From Pelagibius sp048268885 (lineage in GTDB: Bacteria > Pseudomonadota > Alphaproteobacteria > Kiloniellales > Kiloniellaceae), in NCBI GenBank assembly GCA_048268885.1, contig JBLWUP010000027.1:12663-76662 (forward strand): a stretch of 64,000 nt of DNA, read 5' to 3'. Positions 17,275 to 27,889 of this stretch are shown piece by piece. The translations under genes and the position numbers were made by a program. Position 1 is the first letter of the stretch, and each line of letters opens with the position of its first letter. The notes under the pieces were generated by a model that saw nothing but the letters and a program-made list of their open reading frames with translations, did no database searches and was not told the DNA's origin.

Positions 17275-17604
17275 CAAAAAATTATAAGCCCTTGTTTTCA
17301 ATGATGCATTGGGAGTCCTGAGATTCCCAACGCGTTCCGGGAGCTGCAAATCGCTCCGCAAAAGGGGCCCAAAGGTTAACTCTCGCAGAACTTCGCCGAA
17401 TAGCTGCCTTGCCGATTCGGACAGTCTTGCGCGCTTGAACCGGCGCCGCCCCAGGCGCGAAAATAGCGGCCTGCTCTTGCGCACTGTCATATCGTCCCCG
17501 GCAACGGCGGAAGGACCCTGCCTCGAATCTCTGACCGCCACCGCACAAGGCAAACCGGGCCGCCGTGACACGACGGCATTCCCTCCCAACAGACGAGCAA
17601 GCCT

Positions 17605-19056
17605 TTGGTCGATATTGACATCACGCCGGTCGCCCGCGTCCTGGGTCTGATGATCTGCGCCCTTGCCGGCCTGATGCTGATTCCCGCTGCCGTCGACGGC
17701 GCCTTCGACAACCCCGACTGGACGGCCTTCGTCGAATCGGCGGCCGTCACCGGCTTCATCGGCGGCGCCGTCGTCCTGGCGACGCAGCACGGCGGCGCCT
17801 TCGAACTCAGCCTGCGTCAGGCCTTTCTGCTGACCGTCGCCAGCTGGCTGACGCTCACCGCCTTCTCCGCCCTGCCGTTCCTCGGCCTCGGCCTCGACTA
17901 CACCGACGCCTTCTTCGAAGCGATCTCCGGGATCACCACGACCGGCTCGACGGTGATCACCGGGCTCGACGGCCTGCCGCCGGGCATCCTGCTGTGGCGT
18001 TCCCTGCTGCAATGGATCGGCGGCCTCGGCATCATCGTCATGGCCATCGTCATCCTGCCCTTCCTGCGGGTCGGCGGCATGCAGCTGTTCTATACCGAGA
18101 GTTCCGAACGCTCGGAGAAGGTCGTGCCCAGCGCCTTCCATCTCTCGGCCTGGATCGTGACCATCTATGTCGTGCTGACCGCCGCCTGCGCCATGCTGTA
18201 CGGCGCGGAAGAGATGTCGGCCTTCGACGCCGTGAACCATGCCATGGCGACGCTGTCGACCGGCGGCTACTCGACCCACGACGCCTCCTTCGCCTATTTC
18301 CGGAATCCGGCGACCCAGTGGACCGGTACGGTGTTCATGCTGGCCGGCGCGCTGCCCTTCGTCGCCTATATCCGCTTCGTGAAAGGCGAGCGCCGCGCCT
18401 TCTGGCGCGACCCCCAGATTCTCGGGCTGCTGCGCTTTCTCGCGCTCACCGTTCTCGCCATGGCCATCTGGCTCTGGGCGACGCGGGACATCGCCTTCCT
18501 CGACGCCCTGCGCCTCACCGCCTTCAACATCACCTCGGTGGTGACCACGACCGGCTTTGCCAGCACCGACTACGGCGCCTGGGGGTCTCTGGCCGTGGTT
18601 GCCTTTCTGATCTTCACCTTCGTGGGCGGCTGCACCGGCTCCACCTCCGGCGCCATCAAGATCTACCGGCACCAGGTGCTGTGGATCACCGTGCGCAGCC
18701 AACTGCTGCGCCTGGTCAGCCCGCGGCGCGTGGTGCTGCTGCGCTACGGCGGCCGCACCGTTCCCCCGGACGTGCCCGCCTCGGTGCTGGCCTTCATCGC
18801 CGTCTTCATGGCGACGGTGGCCATCTTCACCGTCGCGCTGGCCGGCATGGGCCTGGACCTGCAGACCGCCCTCTCGGCCAGCGCCACCGCCATCACCAAC
18901 GTCGGCCCGGGGCTCGGCCCCATCGTCGGGCCCGCCGGCAACTTCGCCGCACTGCCCGACGCCGCCAAGTGGATCCTTTCCGTCGCCATGCTGCTCGGGC
19001 GCCTGGAGATCTTCAGCGTGCTGATCCTCTTCGACCCCCAGTTCTGGCGTCCCTGA
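17605..19056 (+). CDS. trkH: Potassium uptake protein TrkH
   Basis: 483 residues from TTG 17605. The start 'VDIDITPVARVLGLMICALAG' matches the beginning of TrkH proteins. Four filter loops carry the conserved glycines: 'TTTGSTVITG', 'LSTGGYST', 'VTTTGFASTDYG' and 'ITNVGPGLGPI'. It forms the K+-conducting membrane subunit and normally needs the NAD-binding TrkA, which is not in this window. The next gene, a membrane protein of unknown role, begins 7 bases after its stop. The end 'ILFDPQFWRP' is the usual TrkH C-terminus. Confidence 0.95.
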   Translation: MVDIDITPVARVLGLMICALAGLMLIPAAVDGAFDNPDWTAFVESAAVTGFIGGAVVLATQHGGAFELSLRQAFLLTVASWLTLTAFSALPFLGLGLDYTDAFFEAISGITTTGSTVITGLDGLPPGILLWRSLLQWIGGLGIIVMAIVILPFLRVGGMQLFYTESSERSEKVVPSAFHLSAWIVTIYVVLTAACAMLYGAEEMSAFDAVNHAMATLSTGGYSTHDASFAYFRNPATQWTGTVFMLAGALPFVAYIRFVKGERRAFWRDPQILGLLRFLALTVLAMAIWLWATRDIAFLDALRLTAFNITSVVTTTGFASTDYGAWGSLAVVAFLIFTFVGGCTGSTSGAIKIYRHQVLWITVRSQLLRLVSPRRVVLLRYGGRTVPPDVPASVLAFIAVFMATVAIFTVALAGMGLDLQTALSASATAITNVGPGLGPIVGPAGNFAALPDAAKWILSVAMLLGRLEIFSVLILFDPQFWRP

Positions 19057-19063
19057 GCCGCCC

Positions 19064-20287
19064 ATGACGGCGACCGGCGTCCTCCTCGTCCTGGCGGTAC
19101 TGCTGCTCGCCGGACTGTTCTTCAATCCCCGCCTGGTCCGCTGGCACTACTGGCAGGCGACGGTGACGCCGCTGGCCTCGATCATCGGCTCGGGCTTCCT
19201 CGTCGCCGGACCGATCCTGGCCCATGCCGCGGGCATCCGGGCGTGGCTCGCCATGCTCGGGCTCTGCGCGGTGGCCTACCTCTTCGGGGCCACCCTGCGC
19301 TACAACATCATCCACGTGGAACCGCACATCTCCGGCGGCAAGCGCGCCCAGGCGCCGGCCTTCACCCGGGGCGTGGAGAGGGCCTCCGAGTTGGCGCTGT
19401 CCCTCGCCTACTTCATCTCCGTCGCCTACTACCTGAATCTTTTCGCCGCCTTCGGCCTGCGCATCGACGGCATCGTCGATCCCTTCTGGATTCGCCTTGC
19501 GGCGAGCGTCACCATCGCCGCGGTGGGCACGGTCGGCGCCCTCGGCGGCCTTTCCGGCCTCGAGCGGCTGGAGATCGTCGCCGTGGGCCTGAAGCTCAGC
19601 CTGATCGGCGGCCTCTTCACCGCTCTGGCGGCGGCCAACTTCGGCGCCTTCAGCGACGGCAGCTTCACCTTGCCGGAAATCGCGCACGAGCACGGCTATC
19701 AGGAATTCACCAGCCTGCTGGGGCTGGTGATCCTGGTGCAGGGCTTCGAGACCTCGCGCTATCTCGGCAGCAAGTACGATGCGGGGGTGCGTGTCCGCAG
19801 CATGCGCTGGGCGCAGTGGATCGCGACCGCCATCTATCTGACCTTCATCCTGCTCATCACGCCCTATTTCACCGACCGCCTGCCGACCGAGGGCGGCGAG
19901 ACCGCGATCATCGATATGCTGAAGCCGGTCAGCGCCGCCGTCGCGCCGGTCATCGTCATCGCGGCGCTGGCCTCGCAGCTTTCCGCGGCGGTCGCCGACA
20001 TGAACGGCGCCGGGGGGCTGCTGATGGAGATCACCGGACGGCGCCTGCAGGTGAAGCTGAGCAATCTCATCACCGCCGGGGTTGCCATCGCCATCACCTG
20101 GTCCGCCAACATCTACGAGATCATCGCCTACGCCTCGAAGGCCTTCGTCGCCTACTATGCCCTGCAGGCCGCCCAGGCCGCGGCCACGGCCTGGCGCAAT
20201 GGGAACTACGTCCGGGCGGCACTGTTCCTGGCCGCCACGGTCATCGCCCTGGCCATCATCCTTCTCGCCACGCCGGTCAAAGTCTGA
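19064..20287 (+). CDS. Polytopic membrane protein, APC/LeuT-fold-like
   Basis: 407 residues with about eleven hydrophobic segments. The helix-1 region 'PLASIIGSGFLVAGPIL' contains the G-S-G break seen in APC/LeuT-fold transporters. Later 'QGFETSRYLGSKYD' and 'VIAALASQLSAAVADMNGAGG' fit unwound helices 6 and 8. It is therefore probably a secondary transporter, but no substrate can be given. It follows trkH by 7 bases, so the two are co-transcribed; a role in K+ or osmotic balance is only suggested by this. Confidence 0.7.
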   Translation: MTATGVLLVLAVLLLAGLFFNPRLVRWHYWQATVTPLASIIGSGFLVAGPILAHAAGIRAWLAMLGLCAVAYLFGATLRYNIIHVEPHISGGKRAQAPAFTRGVERASELALSLAYFISVAYYLNLFAAFGLRIDGIVDPFWIRLAASVTIAAVGTVGALGGLSGLERLEIVAVGLKLSLIGGLFTALAAANFGAFSDGSFTLPEIAHEHGYQEFTSLLGLVILVQGFETSRYLGSKYDAGVRVRSMRWAQWIATAIYLTFILLITPYFTDRLPTEGGETAIIDMLKPVSAAVAPVIVIAALASQLSAAVADMNGAGGLLMEITGRRLQVKLSNLITAGVAIAITWSANIYEIIAYASKAFVAYYALQAAQAAATAWRNGNYVRAALFLAATVIALAIILLATPVKV

Positions 20288-20425
20288 GGCGGACGCCCCG
20301 CCGCCGGAGCGGCCATCATGGCAAAACCGGCGCCGCGCCCTAGATCTATGGCACGACCCGTCAAATCAGGGGTGCCAAGGCACGCCCGCAAGGGGTTAAG
20401 CTGCAGTCAACCAAGGAGGCGTGTG

Positions 20426-20806
20426 ATGATCACCAGGCGTGAGTTCCTGGCCGCCGGCACGGCGGTCGCCTTGATGAGCTTCATCGGGGCCCCTGCCGCC
20501 CTGGCCCACCACGGCTGGCGCTGGACCGAGGACGGCAACTTCGAGCTGACCGGCATCATCAAGACCGTACAGCTCGGCAATCCGCACGGCGTGCTGACCG
20601 TCGACGCCGAGGGCGAGGTCTGGACCGTGGAGGTCGGCCAGCCCTGGCGCAACGAACGCGCGGGCCTGAAGGACGAGATGCTGTCGGAGGGCCGCGAGGT
20701 GACGATCTCCGGGGCGCGCTCGGCCGATCCGGCGGAAAAGAAGATGAAGGCGGAACGCGTCATCATCGACGACGCGCTCTACAACCTCTACCCCGACCGC
20801 GAGTGA
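20426..20806 (+). CDS. Exported DUF6152-like small protein
   Basis: 126 residues from ATG 20426, six bases after AGGAGG; an upstream frame to 20318 has no ribosome site. A twin-arginine-like start 'MITRREFLAAGTAVALM' and signal cleavage after 'PAALA' send it to the periplasm. The mature part 'HHGWRWTEDGNFELTG' and 'NPHGVLTVDAEGEVWTVE' resembles the DUF6152 family of small beta-rich periplasmic proteins. Its stop overlaps the next start by four bases (GTGA), so they are translated together. Function is unknown. Confidence 0.8.
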   Translation: MITRREFLAAGTAVALMSFIGAPAALAHHGWRWTEDGNFELTGIIKTVQLGNPHGVLTVDAEGEVWTVEVGQPWRNERAGLKDEMLSEGREVTISGARSADPAEKKMKAERVIIDDALYNLYPDRE

Positions 20807-21318
20807 GTGATCTCGGCCAGGTCGCCGGAACCCTGAACGAGGCGCTGACGGCCTTGCAGACTCTGGGGCCGGTGGCGGCGCTGCGCGCCTCCCGCTGGGT
20901 TTATCCTCTGGTCAACGCCGCGCACATCACCGGCCTCGCCCTGCTGTTCGGCGCCATCCTGCCGCTCGACCTGCGTCTGCTCGGCGCCTGGCGCGAGGTG
21001 CCGCTGGCCCCCCTGGCGCGGGTGCTGGTGCCGGTCGCCATCGCCGGCCTCGTCCTGGCGGCCGTGGCGGGCCTGCTGCTGTTCTCGGTCGGGGCGGTGA
21101 AATACGCCGCCCTGCCGCTGTTCTGGGTGAAACTGGTTCTGATTGCCGCCGCGGTGACCAACGCCCTGCTGCTGCGCCGCGCGCCCGAGTGGACCCTGGC
21201 CCAGATCCCCGAACTGACGGCCGACCCGGCGGCGCGCCTCAAGATGGCCGGCCTGCTGTCCCTGGGCCTCTGGCTGGCGGTCATCCTCTGCGGGCGTTTT
21301 CTCGCTTACCTGGCCTGA
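20803..21318 (+). CDS. Small membrane protein, DUF2214/DUF6644-like
   Basis: 171 residues starting from GTG 20803 inside the previous stop (GTGA overlap). Four hydrophobic segments lie near 34-60, 75-98, 105-125 and 145-170. The segments 'VNAAHITGLALLFGAILPLDLRLLG' (about 38-62) and 'FWVKLVLIAAAVTNALLL' match the DUF2214/DUF6644 pattern of membrane proteins often paired with DUF6152. The partnership is therefore likely functional, but no activity is known. Confidence 0.75.
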   Translation: MSDLGQVAGTLNEALTALQTLGPVAALRASRWVYPLVNAAHITGLALLFGAILPLDLRLLGAWREVPLAPLARVLVPVAIAGLVLAAVAGLLLFSVGAVKYAALPLFWVKLVLIAAAVTNALLLRRAPEWTLAQIPELTADPAARLKMAGLLSLGLWLAVILCGRFLAYLA

Positions 21319-21331
21319 CGGCCTTCCCCCC

Positions 21332-21420
21332 AGATCGGATTCACAGGATCGGATTCGCAGGATCGGGTTCAGCCTTGGGGGGTCGCCTACGGCGCTTCCA
21401 GCCGGCCCTGATCTGCTCCA
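21332..21420. repeat. Dispersed palindrome, GGATTCACAGG...CTGATCTGCTC family, copy 1
   Basis: The block 'agatcggattcacagg' to 'ccggccctgatctgctcc', with the inner 'gcctacggcgcttcca', is shared with 54898-54957. It can fold as a hairpin and lies after a stop codon in both cases. Confidence 0.65.
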
Positions 21421-21513
21421 GCCGGTCCCGGGCCCTGCAAAACCCTGGGTTTACGGGCTTTTCCACAGAAATCGCCGTTCCACCCCTTGATTTTGCACTG
21501 CAGCATATTATAC

Positions 21514-21526
21514 TGGAATAATTCCA
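21514..21526. promoter_or_regulatory. Palindrome TGGAATAATTCCA upstream of the peroxiredoxin gene
   Basis: A perfect 13-bp palindrome lies 76 bases before the peroxiredoxin ATG. The GAATAATTC core recurs in the katG-oxyR gap (24546-24559). Its 7-1-7 layout resembles Fur-family operators (PerR/Irr/Fur). Confidence 0.45.
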
Positions 21527-21601
21527 ATTCACAGAGAAAAGCGCCCGGGACCAACAGCCTGGACCCGCGCACATCCTGTTCGCCGCTGCGAGGAGATTTT
21601 T

Positions 21602-22156
21602 ATGATTGGCCGAAAGCTTCCCAACGTGACCTTCCGTACCCGTGTCCGCGACGAGTCGATCGAGGGCCCGAATCCCTTCAAGTGGGAGAACAAGACCACC
21701 GACGACTACTTCAAGGGCAAGAAGGTCGTCCTCTTCTCCCTGCCCGGCGCCTTCACGCCGACCTGCTCCACCTACCAGCTGCCCGACTTCGACAAGATGT
21801 CCGAAGAGTTCCGGGCCAAGGGCATCGACGAGATCTACTGCCTCTCCGTCAACGACGCCTTCGTGATGAACGCCTGGGGCAAGCAGCAGGGCCTGAAGAA
21901 CATCAAGCTCATCCCCGACGGCTCGGCCGAGTTCACCCGCAAGATGGGCATGCTGGTCTGCAAGGATAACCTGGGCTTCGGCATGCGCTCCTGGCGCTAC
22001 GCCGCCGTGATCGACGACGGCGTGGTGAAGGCCTGGTTCGAGGAGCCCGGCTTCTCCGACAACTGCGAAACCGACCCCTACGGCGAGTCCTCGCCGCAGA
22101 ACGTCTACGAGAAGCTCACCGAAGAGGTTCTCGGCGAGAAGGTCGAAGCCGCCTAA
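21602..22156 (+). CDS. Peroxiredoxin (Prx5-type redoxin)
   Basis: 184 residues. The active-site motif 'PGAFTPTCSTYQLP' carries the peroxidatic Cys55. The fold pattern 'SVNDAFVMNAWGKQQG' is typical of the Prx5/AhpE-like 'hybrid' peroxiredoxins that use glutathione or thioredoxin. It reduces hydrogen peroxide and organic peroxides in the cytoplasm. AGGAG precedes the ATG (aggagattttt). Its converging neighbour is katG, sharing a bidirectional terminator, and oxyR follows, so the locus is an oxidative-stress block. An additional Cys near 120 and another near 158 could act in resolution. Confidence 0.93.
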   Translation: MIGRKLPNVTFRTRVRDESIEGPNPFKWENKTTDDYFKGKKVVLFSLPGAFTPTCSTYQLPDFDKMSEEFRAKGIDEIYCLSVNDAFVMNAWGKQQGLKNIKLIPDGSAEFTRKMGMLVCKDNLGFGMRSWRYAAVIDDGVVKAWFEEPGFSDNCETDPYGESSPQNVYEKLTEEVLGEKVEAA

Positions 22157-22180
22157 GCGACTTCGCTTCAGCGTAAATGC

Positions 22181-22211
22181 AAAACGGCCCGCCTTTCGGC
22201 GGGCCGTTTTT
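22181..22211. terminator. Bidirectional terminator between peroxiredoxin and katG
   Basis: AAAACGGCCCGCC-TTTC-GGCGGGCCGTTTTT has T-rich ends on both strands, so it serves both converging genes. Confidence 0.88.
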
Positions 22212-22289
22212 CTTTTACCGGTTCTGTTACCGGGCCGGCGTTCGGGCGCAGCCGCTATCCGGCGACGCCCGAACATCGTTTCGGCGCGG

Positions 22290-24455
<2,166 letters not shown>

Positions 24456-24545
24456 CGTTTCCTCCGGTCGCGTTCGGCTGATTGAAACTATCTCGGGTCA
24501 AGGAACCGCGCCCGCGGCCAGTGGCCTTGCGGGCGCCCTCTACAT

Positions 24546-24559
24546 TTGAATAATTCTAA
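24546..24559. promoter_or_regulatory. GAATAATTC motif in the katG-oxyR gap
   Basis: TTGAATAATTCTAA is a near-perfect 7-1-7 inverted repeat with the same core as the palindrome before the peroxiredoxin gene. It lies 91 bases upstream of katG and 58 bases upstream of oxyR. Confidence 0.45.
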
Positions 24560-24616
24560 CAAACGCGGATCATAAGTTTAATTTCGATTTACTGATAGTT
24601 GTGATAAGTTAATCTG

Positions 24617-25603
24617 ATGATCAATCTGACGCTCAAGCAGCTCCGCTACTTCGAGGCGGTGGCCCGGCACGGCCACTTCGGCCATGCGGCGGCGGACTGC
24701 GCGATCTCCCAACCCGCCTTGTCGATGCAGATCAAGGAGTTGGAAGAAACCCTGGGCACGGAACTCTTCGAAAGAGGGGGACGGCAGGTCCGGCTGACCA
24801 GCTTCGGAGAGGGGCTTGTCCAGCGGGTCCGCGACATCCTGCGGTCGGTGGACGAGCTGGGCGACCTGGCGCGCGCCTCGCACGACCGTCTGGTGGGACG
24901 CTTGCGGATCGGCGTGATCCCGACGATCGCCCCCTACCTGCTGCCGGCCATCGTCGGCAACCTCAGCCGCCGGTATGACGGTCTCGACATCCAGGTGCGC
25001 GAGACGCTGACGTCGAAACTGATTCAAGAGCTGGCGGAAGGCCGCATCGATACGGCCATTGTCGCGCTGCCGGTCTCCGAACCTTCCTTGACCGAGGTGG
25101 CGCTCTTTACGGAGGACTTCGTCCTGGTCCGGCCGGCCGCGGACGCGGGAAAGCCCGTGCCCAACCGCGAAGCGCTGCGCGGCATGAGGCTGCTGCTCCT
25201 GGAAGAAGGGCACTGCTTTCGCGATCAGGCTCTATCGTTCTGCGACTTTCGAACCGCGCGGCCGCGCGAACTGCTGGAGGGCAGCTCCCTGTCCACCCTG
25301 GTCCAGATGGTCGGCGCCGGCATCGGCGTGACGCTGATCCCCGAAATGGCCGTCGCGGTGGAAACACGCTCCGCGTCCGTCTCCATCGCCCGCTTCGCAA
25401 CGCCTCAGCCGTCGCGGACCATCGGCATGATCTGGCGCAAGACCAGCCCTCTGGACGCGCAGTTGCAGCAAATCGCCGAGATCGTGCGTCAGTCCGCCGA
25501 GGCCTTGCGCCAGCCGCCGGCCCCGACATCACCGTCGCCGTCGCCGTCGCGCAAGTCTTCAAGCAAAGGCCGGAAACTGGCCGTTCAACAACCGAAAGGC
25601 TGA
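24617..25603 (+). CDS. oxyR: Hydrogen-peroxide-sensing LysR regulator OxyR
   Basis: 328 residues. An N-terminal winged HTH ('FGHAAADCAISQPALSMQIK', 21-40) is followed by a LysR substrate domain. The redox pair is conserved in 'EEGHCFRDQALSFC' (Cys200 and Cys209, equivalent to E. coli 199/208), which supports OxyR over other LysR proteins. Oxidation to a disulfide activates peroxide genes such as the divergent katG. The C-terminal ~35 residues are a Ser/Pro/Lys-rich extension. The start ATG has only weak ribosome-site support. Confidence 0.95.
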   Translation: MINLTLKQLRYFEAVARHGHFGHAAADCAISQPALSMQIKELEETLGTELFERGGRQVRLTSFGEGLVQRVRDILRSVDELGDLARASHDRLVGRLRIGVIPTIAPYLLPAIVGNLSRRYDGLDIQVRETLTSKLIQELAEGRIDTAIVALPVSEPSLTEVALFTEDFVLVRPAADAGKPVPNREALRGMRLLLLEEGHCFRDQALSFCDFRTARPRELLEGSSLSTLVQMVGAGIGVTLIPEMAVAVETRSASVSIARFATPQPSRTIGMIWRKTSPLDAQLQQIAEIVRQSAEALRQPPAPTSPSPSPSRKSSSKGRKLAVQQPKG

Positions 25604-25630
25604 GGGGCCGTCGAGGGGTGACCTTTCAGC

Positions 25631-26413
25631 CTATTGCGCCATCCAGCCGCCGTCGATGGACAGCGGCGCGCCGGTGATCTGGTCGGCGGATGACGAACAG
25701 AGGAAGACTGCCAGGCCGCCGATCTGCTCGGGCGTCGAGAAGTCCTTCGACGGGGTCTTCTCCGCCACCAGGGCCAGCTTCTCCTCGTCGTAGCTCCTGC
25801 CCGAGGCCGCCGCGCGGTCCTCGATCTGCTTTTTCACCAGCGGGGTCAGCACCCAGCCGGGGCAGATGGCGTTGCAGGTGATGCCGCTGCCGCCGGTCTC
25901 CAGCGCCGTCACCTTGGTCAGGCCGACGATGCCGTGCTTGGCGGCCACGTAGGCCGACTTGTTGGCCGAGGCCGAGAGGCCGTGCGCCGAGGCGATGTTG
26001 ATGACCCGGCCCCAGCCCCTGCTCCGCATGGCCGGCAGCGCCGCCTTGGTGGTGTGAAAGGCGGAGGACAGGTTAATGGCGATGACCGCGTCCCAGCGCT
26101 CCTCGGGAAACTCCTCGATCGGCGCCACATGCTGGATGCCGGCGTTGTTCACCAGGATGTCGACGGCGCCGAACTGGCCTTCGGCGTCCTTCACCAGGCG
26201 GGCGATCTCCGCCGGCTTGGTCATGTCGGCGCCGTCATAGGTGACGGTGACGCCGTTCTTGTCGGCGATCTCCTGGCGCAGGGCCTCGATGGCCGCGGCC
26301 TCGCCGAAGCCGTTCAGGACGATGTTCGCGCCCTCGGCGGCCAGCGCCTCGGCGATGCCCTGGCCGATGCCGCTGGTCGAGCCGGTGACCAGGGCCGTCT
26401 TTCCTTTCAACAT
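25631..26413 (-). CDS. bdhA: 3-hydroxybutyrate dehydrogenase
   Basis: 260 residues from ATG 26413, with AAGGAA seven bases away; a GTG two codons upstream is too close to the ribosome site. It is an SDR enzyme with the cofactor motif 'TGSTSGIG', 'NNAG' and the catalytic Ser-Tyr-Lys in 'IASAHGLSASANKSAYVAAK'. Near identity to BdhA-type sequences ('LKGKTALVTGSTSGIG', 'NAICPGWVLTPLV') supports the assignment. It oxidises (R)-3-hydroxybutyrate to acetoacetate with NAD+, the step that uses broken-down PHB storage polymer. The PHB genes are not in the window. Confidence 0.93.
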   Translation of the reverse strand: MLKGKTALVTGSTSGIGQGIAEALAAEGANIVLNGFGEAAAIEALRQEIADKNGVTVTYDGADMTKPAEIARLVKDAEGQFGAVDILVNNAGIQHVAPIEEFPEERWDAVIAINLSSAFHTTKAALPAMRSRGWGRVINIASAHGLSASANKSAYVAAKHGIVGLTKVTALETGGSGITCNAICPGWVLTPLVKKQIEDRAAASGRSYDEEKLALVAEKTPSKDFSTPEQIGGLAVFLCSSSADQITGAPLSIDGGWMAQ

Positions 26414-26456
26414 GTTCACGTTCCTTCGAATTTCTCGCCTCTTTACAGAAGAGGCA

Positions 26457-27392
26457 CTACAGCGTTGGTTTCAAGACCGCAAGCAGCAGCGACAGGGTCA
26501 CGACCGACAGCGCCGTCGAGATCAGCACCGCCGAGGCGGCGCGGCCGAGATAGATGTCGTACTGCCGGGCCATGATGAAGACATTGGCGCCGGAGGGCAC
26601 GGCCGCGGTGATGATGGCGACGATGGCGGCCAGCGGCGGCAGGTGGAAGACGTAAAAGGCCAGGACCGCCATGATCGCCGGGTGAACCAGCAGCTTCATG
26701 GCGACGATGGCCAGGGTTTCCTTCATATCGCCGCGGATCTCGAAGGAGGTCAGCGAGGCCCCGAGGGCGAAGAGGGCGCAGGGCGCCGCGGCGCCGCCGA
26801 GCAGCGCCAGGAAACGCTCCGCCGCCCCCGGCAGGAGCTGGCCGGTCGCCCCGTAGGCGATGCCGGCGACCAGCGCCAGGATGATCGGGTTGAGGGCGAT
26901 GGCCCGCAGGCTCTGGCCGAGGAGCCGGCGCCAGCCGCGCCCGGCGCCCCGCCGCAGCTCGATCAGCACCGTGATCACCGGCAGGATGGTCACGGCATGG
27001 AAGGTGATGATCAGCATGAGCTGCAGGCCGGCGTCGTCCCCCAGCACGGTGAAGATCAGCGGGATGCCCAGCAGCACGGTGTTGGAGAAGATCGACCCCA
27101 TGCCGAAAAGCACCTGCTCGACCGCAGTGGTGCGGAAGACCAGGCGGGCCACCACGAGGGCCAGCAGGAAGGTGATCAGCACGCCGCTGAAGTAGGCCCC
27201 GACGATGGAGAACTCGACCGGCCCGATGCCCCGCGCCATGGCCCGGAACAGCAGCGCCGGGATGGCGAAGTAGAAGACGAAGGTGTTGAGGCCCTTGATG
27301 GCCTCCTCGCTCATCCAGCGCTTGCGGCCCACCACGTAGCCGCAGAGCACCAGGCCGAAGATCGGCAGCACGGTCTCGAGAATGGAAAGCAT
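26457..27392 (-). CDS. AEC-family transporter
   Basis: 311 residues with about ten hydrophobic segments. The family signatures are 'FVFYFAIPALLFRAM' and the late 'VPSGANVFIMARQYD'. AEC (auxin efflux carrier-like) proteins include malonate transporter MdcF and other organic-acid carriers. The gene lies 43 bases upstream of bdhA, on the same strand, so export or uptake of an organic acid tied to 3-hydroxybutyrate use is possible but unproved. Confidence 0.88.
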   Translation of the reverse strand: MLSILETVLPIFGLVLCGYVVGRKRWMSEEAIKGLNTFVFYFAIPALLFRAMARGIGPVEFSIVGAYFSGVLITFLLALVVARLVFRTTAVEQVLFGMGSIFSNTVLLGIPLIFTVLGDDAGLQLMLIITFHAVTILPVITVLIELRRGAGRGWRRLLGQSLRAIALNPIILALVAGIAYGATGQLLPGAAERFLALLGGAAAPCALFALGASLTSFEIRGDMKETLAIVAMKLLVHPAIMAVLAFYVFHLPPLAAIVAIITAAVPSGANVFIMARQYDIYLGRAASAVLISTALSVVTLSLLLAVLKPTL

Positions 27393-27478
27393 GGCGGCGG
27401 GGCGTTACCTATATGGGTCGGAAGGCCCCCCATGGAATGCGGTTGGAGCCCCTCGAAGGATAGGTCAAAATAGCAGCC

Positions 27479-27694
27479 ATGGATCCAAAACTCACGGCCT
27501 GGCTCATTCTCGGCTTCGGTTACCTGCTGCCGCTGGCCCACGTGCTGCTGTCGCCGCGCGGCGGCGGCTGGACCCCGCCGCCGGGCAGCAGCTGCCCGTT
27601 GGGGCCCCGGCTCGGCTGGGTCGTCCTGGTGCTGCTGCTCGGCCCGATCGGCTGGCTCATGTTCTGGCGCAGCCGCAAGCGGAGCAAGGCGTAG
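27479..27694 (+). CDS. Small two-helix membrane protein
   Basis: 71 residues with helices at about 5-24 and 43-63, joined by a Pro/Gly-rich loop ('SPRGGGWTPPPG'), and a basic tail 'RSRKRSKA'. The second half 'VVLVLLLGPIGWLMFWRSRK' resembles the short cardiolipin-synthase/PLD N-terminal pattern. It diverges from the AEC gene. I would call it a hypothetical membrane protein. Confidence 0.65.
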   Translation: MDPKLTAWLILGFGYLLPLAHVLLSPRGGGWTPPPGSSCPLGPRLGWVVLVLLLGPIGWLMFWRSRKRSKA

Positions 27695-27889
27695 GCGCGG
27701 CCCGCAGAATCACTCGCTTCGGCGAAGTGTAGCGCCCGCGGTCGCCAGCAATTCCGTAGGGCGCTTGCTGCCATTATCGCAGTGCGGCTGAAACGTTGTC
27801 GACGGACGACTAACACTTCCCCGCCTCCACAAAGATCGACTACCCTATCTCGACCCGCTCCTACCGGGCCGTCGAGGAGTACACCCCGC

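Larger units (their letters stand above)
16624..17604. other. Gene-free stretch between metY and trkH
   Basis: About 980 bases with lower GC than the surroundings and no convincing protein gene in six frames; the available frames are short, Arg/Pro-rich and unlike any family. It holds an A/T-rich palindrome (16781), a hairpin (16848), a minus-strand terminator (17097) with an upstream TATAAT, and probably the promoters of metY and trkH. These are listed separately. Confidence 0.7.
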
